Source of the DNA: Oharaeibacter diazotrophicus
GTDB taxonomy: Bacteria; Pseudomonadota; Alphaproteobacteria; Rhizobiales; Pleomorphomonadaceae
Reading direction: 5' to 3'
Assembly (NCBI RefSeq): GCF_004362745.1
Contig: NZ_SNXY01000006.1
Span: 620,001-684,000 of the forward strand
DNA length: 64,000 nucleotides
The notes below the pieces were generated by a model. The model was not told the DNA's origin and ran no database searches. It worked only from the letters and a program-made list of their open reading frames with translations. The position numbers were made by a program, and so were the translations under genes. Below are positions 17,243 through 26,103 of this stretch, piece after piece. The stretch's first letter is position 1. Each line of letters begins with the position of its first letter.

Positions 17243-20200
17243 TTGACCTCGATCTCGTCCTCCTCGCTGTCCGGTTATTCGTTGACGCAGATCGCGGCGT
17301 TGACGGCCACGGACATGTCCGGGCTGACGACCGGTCAGGTGATGTCGCTGACGACGACGCAGGTCTCCGCGCTCGCCGACACCCAGATCGCGGCGCTGAC
17401 GCCGACCAATTTCGTGCTGACCGCCGCCCAGATGGCGGCGCTCGACGAGGAGCAGGTCGCCGCGATCGAGGCCGAGGATCTCGCCTCGCTGACGACGACG
17501 CAGATCCGCGCGCTGTCGGCGACCGAGTTGTCCGGGCTGTCGCAGGAGCAGGTCGCGGCACTGACGGCAAGCCAGATCGGTGCGCTGACGTCCGCGCAGC
17601 TCGCCGGGCTGACCACCGAGCAGATGGGCTGGCTGTCGACGACGCAGGTGGGCGGCTTCTCCTCGGCCCAGGTCGCGGCGCTGACCGAGACCCAGATCGC
17701 GGCGCTCTCGACCGATGCGATCGGCGCGCTGACGGCGTCGCAGGTGCGCGGCCTCGCCACCACCGACCTCGCCGCGCTGTCGCCGACCGCCTTCGCCGCG
17801 CTGTCGCCGACCGCCTTCGCGGCGCTGGCGGCCACGCAGATCGCCGGTCTCACGACCACCGCCGTCGCCGACCTCACGGAGACGCAGGCGGCGGCGCTGA
17901 CCTCGACCCAGATCGGCGCGCTCACCGACACCCAGCTCGCGGTGCTCACGGCGACGCGGATCGCCGCGCTCGGCGTCGATCAGGTCCGCGGCTTCTCCGC
18001 GTCCGACTTCTCGCTGTTCTCGTCGACGCAGCTCGCGGCACTGACCACCACGCAGATCGCCGGGCTGTCGACCGTCCAGGTCCGCGCGTTGGCGCCGACG
18101 GTGATCGACGCGCTGTCCGACGCCCAGTTCGAGGCGCTGACCGCAACCCAGTTCGCGGTGCTGACGGCGGGGCAGGCGGCGGGCCTCGCCACCACCGACC
18201 TCGCCGGCCTGCCCGCCGACGAGTTCGCGGCGCTGTCCGGCACCGCGATCAAGGCGCTGACGACGACGCAGCTCGCCGCGCTCGACACGACGCTGATCGC
18301 GGCGCTGACCGCGACGCAGATCCCGATGTTGCAGCGGACGCTGCTGCAGGCGTTGTCGTCGGCGCAGTTCGCGGCGCTGTCGTCGTCGCAGTTCGCGGCG
18401 ATGGCGACCTCGCAGGTCGCGAGCCTGACCACCGCCCAGGTGGCGGCGATGACCGCGACCCAGATCGCCGGGCTCACCACCAACCAGGTGACGGCGCTGA
18501 CGGTGACGCAGGTCGGCGCGATGACGCCGACGCAACTCGCCGCGATGACGCCCGGCCAGATCCGCGGCATCTCAAGCGGCGACGTCGCAAGGCTGAGCGC
18601 GTCCCAACTCGCCGCCCTCGACACGGACCAGATCGCGGCGCTGACGACCTCGCAGGTCCGCGGCCTGACCTCGCTCCAGATCGCCGGCCTCGCCACCACC
18701 CAGATCGCCGCGCTGACGCCGGCGCAGGCGGCCGTGCTCGAGGGCGTCGACGTCGCGGCGCTGTCGAGCGAGCAGTTCGCCGTGCTGTCGGCGTTGCAGA
18801 TCGCGTCGCTGTCGACGGCCGCGGTGTCGGCGATGACCTCGACCGAGGTCGCCGCGCTCAGCGCCACCCAGCTCGGCGCGCTGACCGGCGTGCAGTTCGC
18901 GGCGCTGAAGCCGACCCAGATCTCGCAGATCTCCACCACCGCCGTCGCCTCGCTGACGACGACGCAGCTGCGCGGCCTGACCTCGACCGCGCTCGGCGCG
19001 CTCGCCGACACCCAGATCGACGTGCTCTCGACCACGCAGGTCGCCTCGATCGGCGCCGGACAGGTCCGAGGGCTCACCGCCGACCAGATCGCCGGCCTCG
19101 CCGACACGCAGTTCGCGGCGCTGACGTCGACCACGCTCGCCGGGCTGTCGACGACGCAGATCGGCGCGCTCTCGACCACCCAGGTCGCCGGCCTGACCAC
19201 GACCCAGCTCGCCGGCCTCACCAAGACCTCCATCGGTCAGCTCGACGCCGACCAGATCGGCGCGCTGACCACGACCCAGGTCGCGGCGCTGACCGCGACC
19301 CAGCTCGGCAACTTCTCCTCGGCCGACGTCGCGGCGCTGCGCACCACGCAGATCGACGCGCTGACGACGACGCAACTCGCCGGCCTGTCCTCGACCGCGC
19401 TGCAGGGGCTGGTCGAGACCCAGATCCAGGCGCTCGACACCACCCAGATCGCCCTCCTGACCTCGACCCAGGTGGCCGGGCTGTCGTCGAGCGCGGTGGC
19501 GGCGATGTCGACGACCCAGCTCGCGGCGCTGACCGCGACGCAGTTCTCGGCGCTGCGCTCCAGCGCCATCGGCCGCCTCGACGCCACCCAGATCGGCGCG
19601 CTCACCGCGGCCGAGATCGAGGCGCTGAAGTCGACCCAGATCAAGGGCCTGACCGCCGACCAGTTCTCGGCGCTGACGACGACGCAACTCGCGGCACTGA
19701 CCTCCACCGCGCTGTCCGGCCTCACCACCACCCAGGTGGCGGCGCTGCCGACGGCCCGGCTCGCCCTCCTCACCACCACCCAGGCCGCCGGCCTGTCGTC
19801 GACCCAGGTCGGCGCCCTCACCGACGACCAGATCGCCAACCTCACCACCACCCAGATCGCCGGCCTCTCGACCACGCAGGTCACCGGCTTCTCGTCGACC
19901 GACCTGCAGGCGTTGACGACCGCGCAGATCGCGGCGCTGCAGCAGACCCAGATCGCCTCGCTGCGCACCGCCGCGATCTCCGGCCTGAGCGAGACCCAGG
20001 TGGCGGCGCTGTCGCCGACCCAGATCGCCGCCCTGACGACCACGCAGGTGTCCGCGCTCACGGCGACCGAAATCGGCGCGCTCACGACGACGTCGGTCGC
20101 GGCGCTGTCGGCCTCGCAGCTGAAAGCGATCTCGTCGACGGCGATCGCTGGCTTGAAGAACGCGCAGGTCGACGCGCTGACGACCACGCAGCTCGGCCTG

Positions 20201-23200
20201 ATCACCCAGACCCAGGTGGCGGGCCTCTCGAACGACCAGATCGTCGCGCTCGACGCGACCCAGCTGACGAGCCTGTCCTCGACGGCGCTGCGCGGCCTAA
20301 CCGCGACCCAGATCGGCGACCTGCCGGCCTCGGTGTTCGCGACCTTCGCCACCGACCAGCTGCGCGGCCTGACCACGACCCAGTTCGGCGCGATCGCCGG
20401 CACCCAGATCGACGCGCTGTCGACGACAGCGGTCGCCTCGCTGGCGACAACGCAGCTGAAGGGGCTGAAGGCGGAGGCCGTGGCCGCGCTCGGGGCCGAC
20501 CAGATCGCGGTGCTGTCGTCGTCGCAGATCGCCGGGCTGTCGGCGGCCGGCGTCAAGGGGCTGACCGAGACGCAGCTCGCAGGCCTCGACCAGACCCAGC
20601 TCGCCGGCCTGACCTCGACCCAGATCGCCGGCCTCGCCGATACCGCGCTGGCGGCGCTGTCGCAGACGCAGATCCAGGGCCTCACCACCACGCAGGTCGC
20701 CGCGATCTCGGCGACCGCGGTCGATTCGCTGTCGACCACCCAGATCGCCGACCTAACCACCACGCAGCTGGCGGCGCTGACCTCGGCGCAGATCCGCGTG
20801 CTCGACGAGGACCAGCTCGCGGTCCTCACCGGCACCCGGCTCGCCGCGCTGACCTCGACCGAAGTGTCGGCCCTGACGGCGACGCAGATCGGCCAGCTCT
20901 CGGCCGAGCAGGTCGCGGCCCTGACGACGACCCAGCTGAAGGGCCTCGGCGCCACGTCGATGGCGGGCCTGCGCACCACCCAGATCGACGCGCTCAGCGC
21001 GACGCAGCTGGCGGCCCTGACCTCGACCCAGATCGGCGGCCTCGGCACCACCGCCATCGCCGAGCTCGACGCCACCCAGATCGCGGTGCTGACCTCGACG
21101 CAGATCGCCGCGCTGACCACCACCGGCGCCCAGAGCCTGACCAGCGAGCAGGTCTCCGGCCTGACGACGAGCCAGTTGGCGGCGCTCTCCACCAAGGCGA
21201 TCGGGGCGCTGACCACGACCGCGCTGCGCGGTCTCGACGCCACCGACGTCGCCGGCCTGACCACCACGCAGATCGCGGGCCTGTCGACCACCGGCATCGC
21301 CAGCCTGTCGGCGACCCAGCTCGGCGGGCTGACCACGCAGCAGATCGCCAACCTGACGCGGACGCAGCTGGCGGCCCTCGGCACCGACCAGCTCGCGGCC
21401 CTCACCGACACCCAGTTCGCCGGCCTGACCTCGACCGGTGTCGCGTCGCTGACCACCACCCAGGTCGCCGCGCTCGACCCGACGCGCCTCGCCGGCATGA
21501 CCTCGACGCAGCTGAAGGGCCTGACGTCGTCGCAGGTGGCGGCGCTGACCGACACCCAGGTCACCGCGCTCGGGACGGAAGACCTCTCGGCGCTGACCAC
21601 CACCGCCGTCGCGGGCTTCACCGCCACCGAGATCGGCCAGCTGACCACGACCCAGCTCGCCGCCTTCGCCACGACCCAGGTCGCGGCGCTGTCGACGTCG
21701 GGAATCGACGGACTGACGGCGACGCAGATGGCGGGGCTGTCGACGACGCAACTGCGGGCCTTCCAGACGACGCAGATCGGATCGCTGTCCGAGGACCAGA
21801 TCGCCGCTCTGACCACCTCGCAGGTGGCGGCGCTGACCGCGGCGGGCATCCGCGGGCTCACCTCGACCCAGGTCTCGGCGCTGACCGACGACCAGATCGG
21901 CGTACTCACCGCCACCCAGATCGCCGCGCTCGCCGCCGAGGCCGTCGCCGGCTTCTCGGCGACCGACATCGCGGCGCTGTCGACGACGCAGCTCGGCGCC
22001 CTCACCGCCACCGAGATCGGCGCGTTCACGACCACCCAAATCGCCGGCCTGTCGCCGTCGCTGATCGCCTCGCTCAGCACGACCCAGATCGCCGGCATGA
22101 CGGCGACGCAGATCGGCACGCTGACGACGACGCAGATCGGAGCCCTCGGCACCCGTCAGATCGAGGCGCTGACCAACACCGAGATCGGCGGCCTCACCTC
22201 CGAGCAGGTCGCGGCGCTCACGACGACGCAGTTCGACCGCCTGACCGAGACCCAGATCGGCGCCCTGTCGGCGACGGGCCTCGCCGGCCTCGACACCACC
22301 CGGCTCGTCGGCCTCGACACCACCCAGCTCCTGGCGCTGAAGACCGCCCAGGTGGCGACGCTGTCGACGACGCAGGTCTCGAATCTCGCGACCAGCCAGA
22401 TCGACGCGCTGACCACGGACGAACTCAAGGGCCTGACCGCCACCCAGGTCGCGGCGCTGTCGACGACCCAGCTCGCCCGCCTCGTCTCGACCCAGATCGG
22501 CGCGCTGACCGCGACCGCGGTCGCCGGCCTCACCACCACGCAGATGCAGTCGCTGTCGGCGAGCCAGCTCGCCGCGCTGTCGACGACGCAGGTCGGCGCG
22601 CTCTCCGACTGGCAGATCGCGGCCTTTTCGGCGACCCAGGTCGCCGGCCTCGCCACCACCCAGCTCGCCGCCCTCTCCGGCACGGCCTTCTCGGCGCTGA
22701 CCACCTCGGAGATCGCGGCGCTGACCACGACGCAGCTCGGCGCGCTGACCGCGACCCAGCTCGGCGCGCTCTCCGACACCCAGGTCGCGGCGCTGACCGC
22801 GACGCAGATCGGCCAGCTCGGCACCACCTCGCTCCGGATGCTCGGCACCGACCAGATCGAGGCGTTGACGGCGACGCAGCTCGGCCAGCTCTCGACCACC
22901 CAGCTCAACGGTCTGGCGACCACCCAGCTCGCCGGCCTGACCGAGACCCAGGTCGAGCAGCTGACGACGGCGCAGATCGCCGCGCTCGGCACCACGCAGG
23001 TGTCGAGCCTCACCGGCCGCCAGCTCGCCGCGCTCGACACCACCGGCCTCGCCGCGCTCACAACCACCCAGATCTCGGCGCTGTCGACGTCGGCGATCGG
23101 GTCGCTGACGACGACGCAGGTGTCGTCGCTCACCTCGGGCCAGCTCGCGGCGCTGACCGCGACCGAAGTCGGCGCGCTCCTGGCGACGCAGGTCGCCACG

Positions 23201-26053
23201 CTGTCGACCGGGCAGGTCGCGGCGCTGACCACGACCCAGCTGAAGGGCCTGTCGGCGGCCGGCGTCCAGGCGCTGACGACCACGCAGGTCGCGGCGCTGA
23301 CGACGGCGCAGGTCGACAACCTCACCACGACGCAGATGGGCGCGCTCGCCGACACCCAGGTGGTGGCGCTCGGCGCGACCGGCGTCGCCCGCCTGTCCAC
23401 GACCCAGGTCGCGGCGCTGTCGACCGCGGGCATCGCGGCGCTGACCACGGCCGAACTCGCCGCGCTGGCGACGACGCAGGTGGCGGCGCTGACGGCGACG
23501 CAGACCGGCGCGCTGGCGACGACGCAGATCTCGGCCCTGGCGGCGACCCAGCTCGCGGCGCTGACCACCTCGGCCGTCGCCGGCTTCACCGAGGTCCAGG
23601 TCGGCGCCCTCTCCGAGACGCAGATCAACCAGCTGTCGACCCAGCAGCTCGGCGCGCTCACCGCGACGGCGCTGCGCGGCCTGACGGCCACCGAGGTCGG
23701 CGCGCTGACCACGACGCAGGTCGCCTCGCTGTCGGCCTCGGCACTGTCCGGCCTGACCACGACGCAGCTCGGCGGCCTGACCGCGACGCAGGTGGCGGCG
23801 CTGACCACCACCCAGGTCAAGGGCCTGACCGCGACCGAACTCGGCGCGCTCTCGGCGACGCAGGTCGCCGCGCTCGGCACCCGTCAGGTCGCGGCGCTGA
23901 CCACCACCGCCCTCGCCGGCCTCGGCTCGACCGCGGTGGCGACGCTCGACGCCACCCAGCTCGGCGCGCTGACCACGACCCAGGTGGCGGCACTGTCGAC
24001 CACCGGCGTCAAGGGCCTCAGCGCGGCCTCCTTCGCGGCGCTGTCGACCCGTCAGCTCGCGGCCCTCGGCTCCACCCAGGTCGGCGGTTTGACGACCGCT
24101 CAGGTCGCCGGGCTGACGACGACCCAGCTCGCCGGCATCGCCACCACCGCCCTCGCCGGGCTCGCGGCGACGCAGGTCGCCGCCCTGACGCCGGCGCAGT
24201 TCGCCGCGCTCGGCACCACCCAGATCGCGGCACTGTCGACCACCGGCGTCTCCGGCCTGACCGCGACCGAACTCGCGGCGTTGTCCACCACCCAGCTCGG
24301 CGCGCTCAAGGCGAGCCAGCTCGGCGCGCTGACGTCGACCCAGGTCGGCCAGCTCGCGACCACCCAGATCGCCGCGCTCACCACCACCCAGGTCGCCGGC
24401 CTCGGGGCGACGGGCGTCGGCGCGCTCTCGGCCGCCCAGGTCGCGGCCCTGTCAACCAGCCAGATCGCCGCGCTGAGCTCCGCCGGCCTCAAGGGCCTGA
24501 CCGCGACCCGGATCGGCGACTTCGCCGCGACCCAGCTCGCCGCGCTGAAGACCGGCCAGATCGCCGCGCTCGCGACCACCGCGGTCTCCGGCCTCGACGC
24601 CACCGACCTCGCGGCCCTGGCGACGACCCAGTTCAACGCGCTGACTTCGACCCAGATCGGATCGCTGACGACCACCCAGGTTGCGGCGCTGTCGGCCGGC
24701 CGCGTCGCCGACCTCACCACGATCCAGCTCGCCGGCCTCGCCGAGACCCAGACCGCGGTGATGTCGACCACCCAGCTCGCCGCGCTGACCACCGGTCAGA
24801 TCGCCGCGCTGTCGACCTCCGGCGTCGCCGGCCTCGGCGGCACGCAGCTGTCGGGTCTCTCGGACGCCCAGGTCGACGCCCTGACGACGACGCAGTTCGG
24901 CTCGCTGTCGACGACCGCGATCAGCGGCCTGACCGCCACCGACATCGCCGCGCTCAACACCACCCAGTTCACCAGCCTGTCGACTACGCAGGTCGGCGCC
25001 CTCACCGCGACCCAGGTGGCGGGCCTCTCGACGACGCAGCTGAAGCTGCTCACCACCCGTCAGGTGGCGGCGCTGACCTCGAGCCAGGTCGCCGCCCTCG
25101 GCGAGGCGCAGATGGACGCGCTGACGACCACGCAGGTCTCGCACCTGTCGTCGACCGGGCTCGCCGGCCTCACGGCGTCGCAGGTCGCCGGCCTCGAGGC
25201 GACGCAGATCGCCGCGCTCGGCTCCGACGAGTTCTACGCGCTGACCTCGACCGCGGTGTCCGGACTGACCACCACCCAGTTCGCCGCGCTGACCTCGACC
25301 CAGCTCGGCAGCCTGTCGTCGACCGGCATCGCCGGCCTCGCGACCACCCAGCTCGCCGGCCTCACCACCACGCAGATAGGCTATCTCGGCGAGGAGGAGA
25401 TCTACGGCCTGACCGCGACCCAGGTCTCGGCCTTGACCAAGAGCCAGATCGAATCGCTGTCGTCGACCATGATCGGCGCGCTGTCCTCGAACGGCATCTC
25501 CGGCCTCACCACCACCCAGATCGACGCGCTGACGGTGACGCAGATCGCCGGCCTGTCCTCGACCCAGATCGGCGCCTTCACCGTCACCGGCATCGGGGCG
25601 CTCGAGCCCGAGGACCTCGCGGCGATGTCGTCGGAGCAGCTCGCCGGCCTCGTCCGGATGCAGCTCCGGGCGCTGTCGACGGCGCAGATCGCGGCGCTGT
25701 CGACCGGCCAGATCGGCGCGCTGTCGCCCGACCAGATCGGCAGCCTGACCTCGACCGAGCTCAACGCCTTCTCGCCGGCGCAGTGGTCGGCGCTGTCGCC
25801 GCAGCAGGTGGCGGCGCTGTCGGGCTACCAGTTCGGCCTGCTCGACGTCACCCACGCCCAGAGCCTTTCCCCGGTGCAGTTCTCGGCGCTGACGACGACC
25901 ACGGTGTCGAGCCTCGCCACCACCTTCATCCAGATGCTGACGACCACCGAGATCCAGGGCCTGAATGCCACGCAAATTGACGCCCTGACGACGACTCAGC
26001 TAGCGGTCATGTCGGAAGAGCAGCTGGACGCGCTCGAACTGGCGCTGTCTTGA
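17243..26053 (+). CDS. giant octapeptide-repeat protein, 2,936 residues, function unknown
   Basis: Apart from residues 1-11 and the last six, the protein is one uninterrupted array of 8-residue units, consensus L-[ST]-x-T-Q-[ILV]-x-[AG]. Units begin at 12, 20, 28, 36 and 44; one unit (52-58) is a residue short; then residues 59-2930 equal exactly 359 octads. Position 5 is usually Gln, replaced now and then by Ala, Asp, Glu, Ser or Gly. I see no Cys and very few Trp. There is no signal peptide, RTX nonapeptide, membrane segment or LPXTG. The [ST]-x-x-Q pattern resembles a helix N-capping box (compare LTPEQVVAIAS of TAL-effector repeats), suggesting a solenoid of short helices. The start is a TTG with a weak GGGA ribosome site; no better in-frame start exists. 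Sigma-54 promoter upstream, GT41 glycosyltransferase gene downstream. LTTTQ-repeat proteins occur in other alphaproteobacteria as hypothetical proteins; I know of no assigned function. Confidence 0.85.
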   Translation: MTSISSSSLSGYSLTQIAALTATDMSGLTTGQVMSLTTTQVSALADTQIAALTPTNFVLTAAQMAALDEEQVAAIEAEDLASLTTTQIRALSATELSGLSQEQVAALTASQIGALTSAQLAGLTTEQMGWLSTTQVGGFSSAQVAALTETQIAALSTDAIGALTASQVRGLATTDLAALSPTAFAALSPTAFAALAATQIAGLTTTAVADLTETQAAALTSTQIGALTDTQLAVLTATRIAALGVDQVRGFSASDFSLFSSTQLAALTTTQIAGLSTVQVRALAPTVIDALSDAQFEALTATQFAVLTAGQAAGLATTDLAGLPADEFAALSGTAIKALTTTQLAALDTTLIAALTATQIPMLQRTLLQALSSAQFAALSSSQFAAMATSQVASLTTAQVAAMTATQIAGLTTNQVTALTVTQVGAMTPTQLAAMTPGQIRGISSGDVARLSASQLAALDTDQIAALTTSQVRGLTSLQIAGLATTQIAALTPAQAAVLEGVDVAALSSEQFAVLSALQIASLSTAAVSAMTSTEVAALSATQLGALTGVQFAALKPTQISQISTTAVASLTTTQLRGLTSTALGALADTQIDVLSTTQVASIGAGQVRGLTADQIAGLADTQFAALTSTTLAGLSTTQIGALSTTQVAGLTTTQLAGLTKTSIGQLDADQIGALTTTQVAALTATQLGNFSSADVAALRTTQIDALTTTQLAGLSSTALQGLVETQIQALDTTQIALLTSTQVAGLSSSAVAAMSTTQLAALTATQFSALRSSAIGRLDATQIGALTAAEIEALKSTQIKGLTADQFSALTTTQLAALTSTALSGLTTTQVAALPTARLALLTTTQAAGLSSTQVGALTDDQIANLTTTQIAGLSTTQVTGFSSTDLQALTTAQIAALQQTQIASLRTAAISGLSETQVAALSPTQIAALTTTQVSALTATEIGALTTTSVAALSASQLKAISSTAIAGLKNAQVDALTTTQLGLITQTQVAGLSNDQIVALDATQLTSLSSTALRGLTATQIGDLPASVFATFATDQLRGLTTTQFGAIAGTQIDALSTTAVASLATTQLKGLKAEAVAALGADQIAVLSSSQIAGLSAAGVKGLTETQLAGLDQTQLAGLTSTQIAGLADTALAALSQTQIQGLTTTQVAAISATAVDSLSTTQIADLTTTQLAALTSAQIRVLDEDQLAVLTGTRLAALTSTEVSALTATQIGQLSAEQVAALTTTQLKGLGATSMAGLRTTQIDALSATQLAALTSTQIGGLGTTAIAELDATQIAVLTSTQIAALTTTGAQSLTSEQVSGLTTSQLAALSTKAIGALTTTALRGLDATDVAGLTTTQIAGLSTTGIASLSATQLGGLTTQQIANLTRTQLAALGTDQLAALTDTQFAGLTSTGVASLTTTQVAALDPTRLAGMTSTQLKGLTSSQVAALTDTQVTALGTEDLSALTTTAVAGFTATEIGQLTTTQLAAFATTQVAALSTSGIDGLTATQMAGLSTTQLRAFQTTQIGSLSEDQIAALTTSQVAALTAAGIRGLTSTQVSALTDDQIGVLTATQIAALAAEAVAGFSATDIAALSTTQLGALTATEIGAFTTTQIAGLSPSLIASLSTTQIAGMTATQIGTLTTTQIGALGTRQIEALTNTEIGGLTSEQVAALTTTQFDRLTETQIGALSATGLAGLDTTRLVGLDTTQLLALKTAQVATLSTTQVSNLATSQIDALTTDELKGLTATQVAALSTTQLARLVSTQIGALTATAVAGLTTTQMQSLSASQLAALSTTQVGALSDWQIAAFSATQVAGLATTQLAALSGTAFSALTTSEIAALTTTQLGALTATQLGALSDTQVAALTATQIGQLGTTSLRMLGTDQIEALTATQLGQLSTTQLNGLATTQLAGLTETQVEQLTTAQIAALGTTQVSSLTGRQLAALDTTGLAALTTTQISALSTSAIGSLTTTQVSSLTSGQLAALTATEVGALLATQVATLSTGQVAALTTTQLKGLSAAGVQALTTTQVAALTTAQVDNLTTTQMGALADTQVVALGATGVARLSTTQVAALSTAGIAALTTAELAALATTQVAALTATQTGALATTQISALAATQLAALTTSAVAGFTEVQVGALSETQINQLSTQQLGALTATALRGLTATEVGALTTTQVASLSASALSGLTTTQLGGLTATQVAALTTTQVKGLTATELGALSATQVAALGTRQVAALTTTALAGLGSTAVATLDATQLGALTTTQVAALSTTGVKGLSAASFAALSTRQLAALGSTQVGGLTTAQVAGLTTTQLAGIATTALAGLAATQVAALTPAQFAALGTTQIAALSTTGVSGLTATELAALSTTQLGALKASQLGALTSTQVGQLATTQIAALTTTQVAGLGATGVGALSAAQVAALSTSQIAALSSAGLKGLTATRIGDFAATQLAALKTGQIAALATTAVSGLDATDLAALATTQFNALTSTQIGSLTTTQVAALSAGRVADLTTIQLAGLAETQTAVMSTTQLAALTTGQIAALSTSGVAGLGGTQLSGLSDAQVDALTTTQFGSLSTTAISGLTATDIAALNTTQFTSLSTTQVGALTATQVAGLSTTQLKLLTTRQVAALTSSQVAALGEAQMDALTTTQVSHLSSTGLAGLTASQVAGLEATQIAALGSDEFYALTSTAVSGLTTTQFAALTSTQLGSLSSTGIAGLATTQLAGLTTTQIGYLGEEEIYGLTATQVSALTKSQIESLSSTMIGALSSNGISGLTTTQIDALTVTQIAGLSSTQIGAFTVTGIGALEPEDLAAMSSEQLAGLVRMQLRALSTAQIAALSTGQIGALSPDQIGSLTSTELNAFSPAQWSALSPQQVAALSGYQFGLLDVTHAQSLSPVQFSALTTTTVSSLATTFIQMLTTTEIQGLNATQIDALTTTQLAVMSEEQLDALELALS
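17276..26032 (+). repeat. 24-bp coding repeat array, about 365 units
   Basis: The DNA counterpart of the octapeptide array. Units are 24 bp and in frame, but diverged and with mixed synonymous codons (ACC/ACG, CTC/CTG, CAG/CAA), so the array is old and held by selection at protein level rather than freshly expanded. Because the period is a multiple of three, other frames and the minus strand also stay open for long distances. Confidence 0.9.
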
Positions 26054-26103
26054 CCGGCGCCGCCCGGCCGCGTCCGTGATCCCTCGAGACCCGGGACGCC
26101 GGC

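Noticed and set aside
19237-22152. Minus-strand open frame of 971 codons inside the giant repeat gene (and similar ones at 22156-23880 and 24452-25975)
   Set aside because: The 24-bp period keeps several frames open. The antisense products are monotonous (Ser-Ala-Ala-x-Trp-Val-Val type) and have no start context; the plus-strand octad protein explains them.
17243-26053. CRISPR array or satellite DNA reading of the 24-bp repeats
   Set aside because: Units are contiguous without spacers, diverged at DNA level, and preserve the protein pattern and frame throughout.
17243-26053. RTX or type I-secreted adhesin
   Set aside because: No GGxGxDxUx nonapeptides, no C-terminal RTX block and no adjacent ABC/HlyD exporter genes; secretion by another route remains possible.
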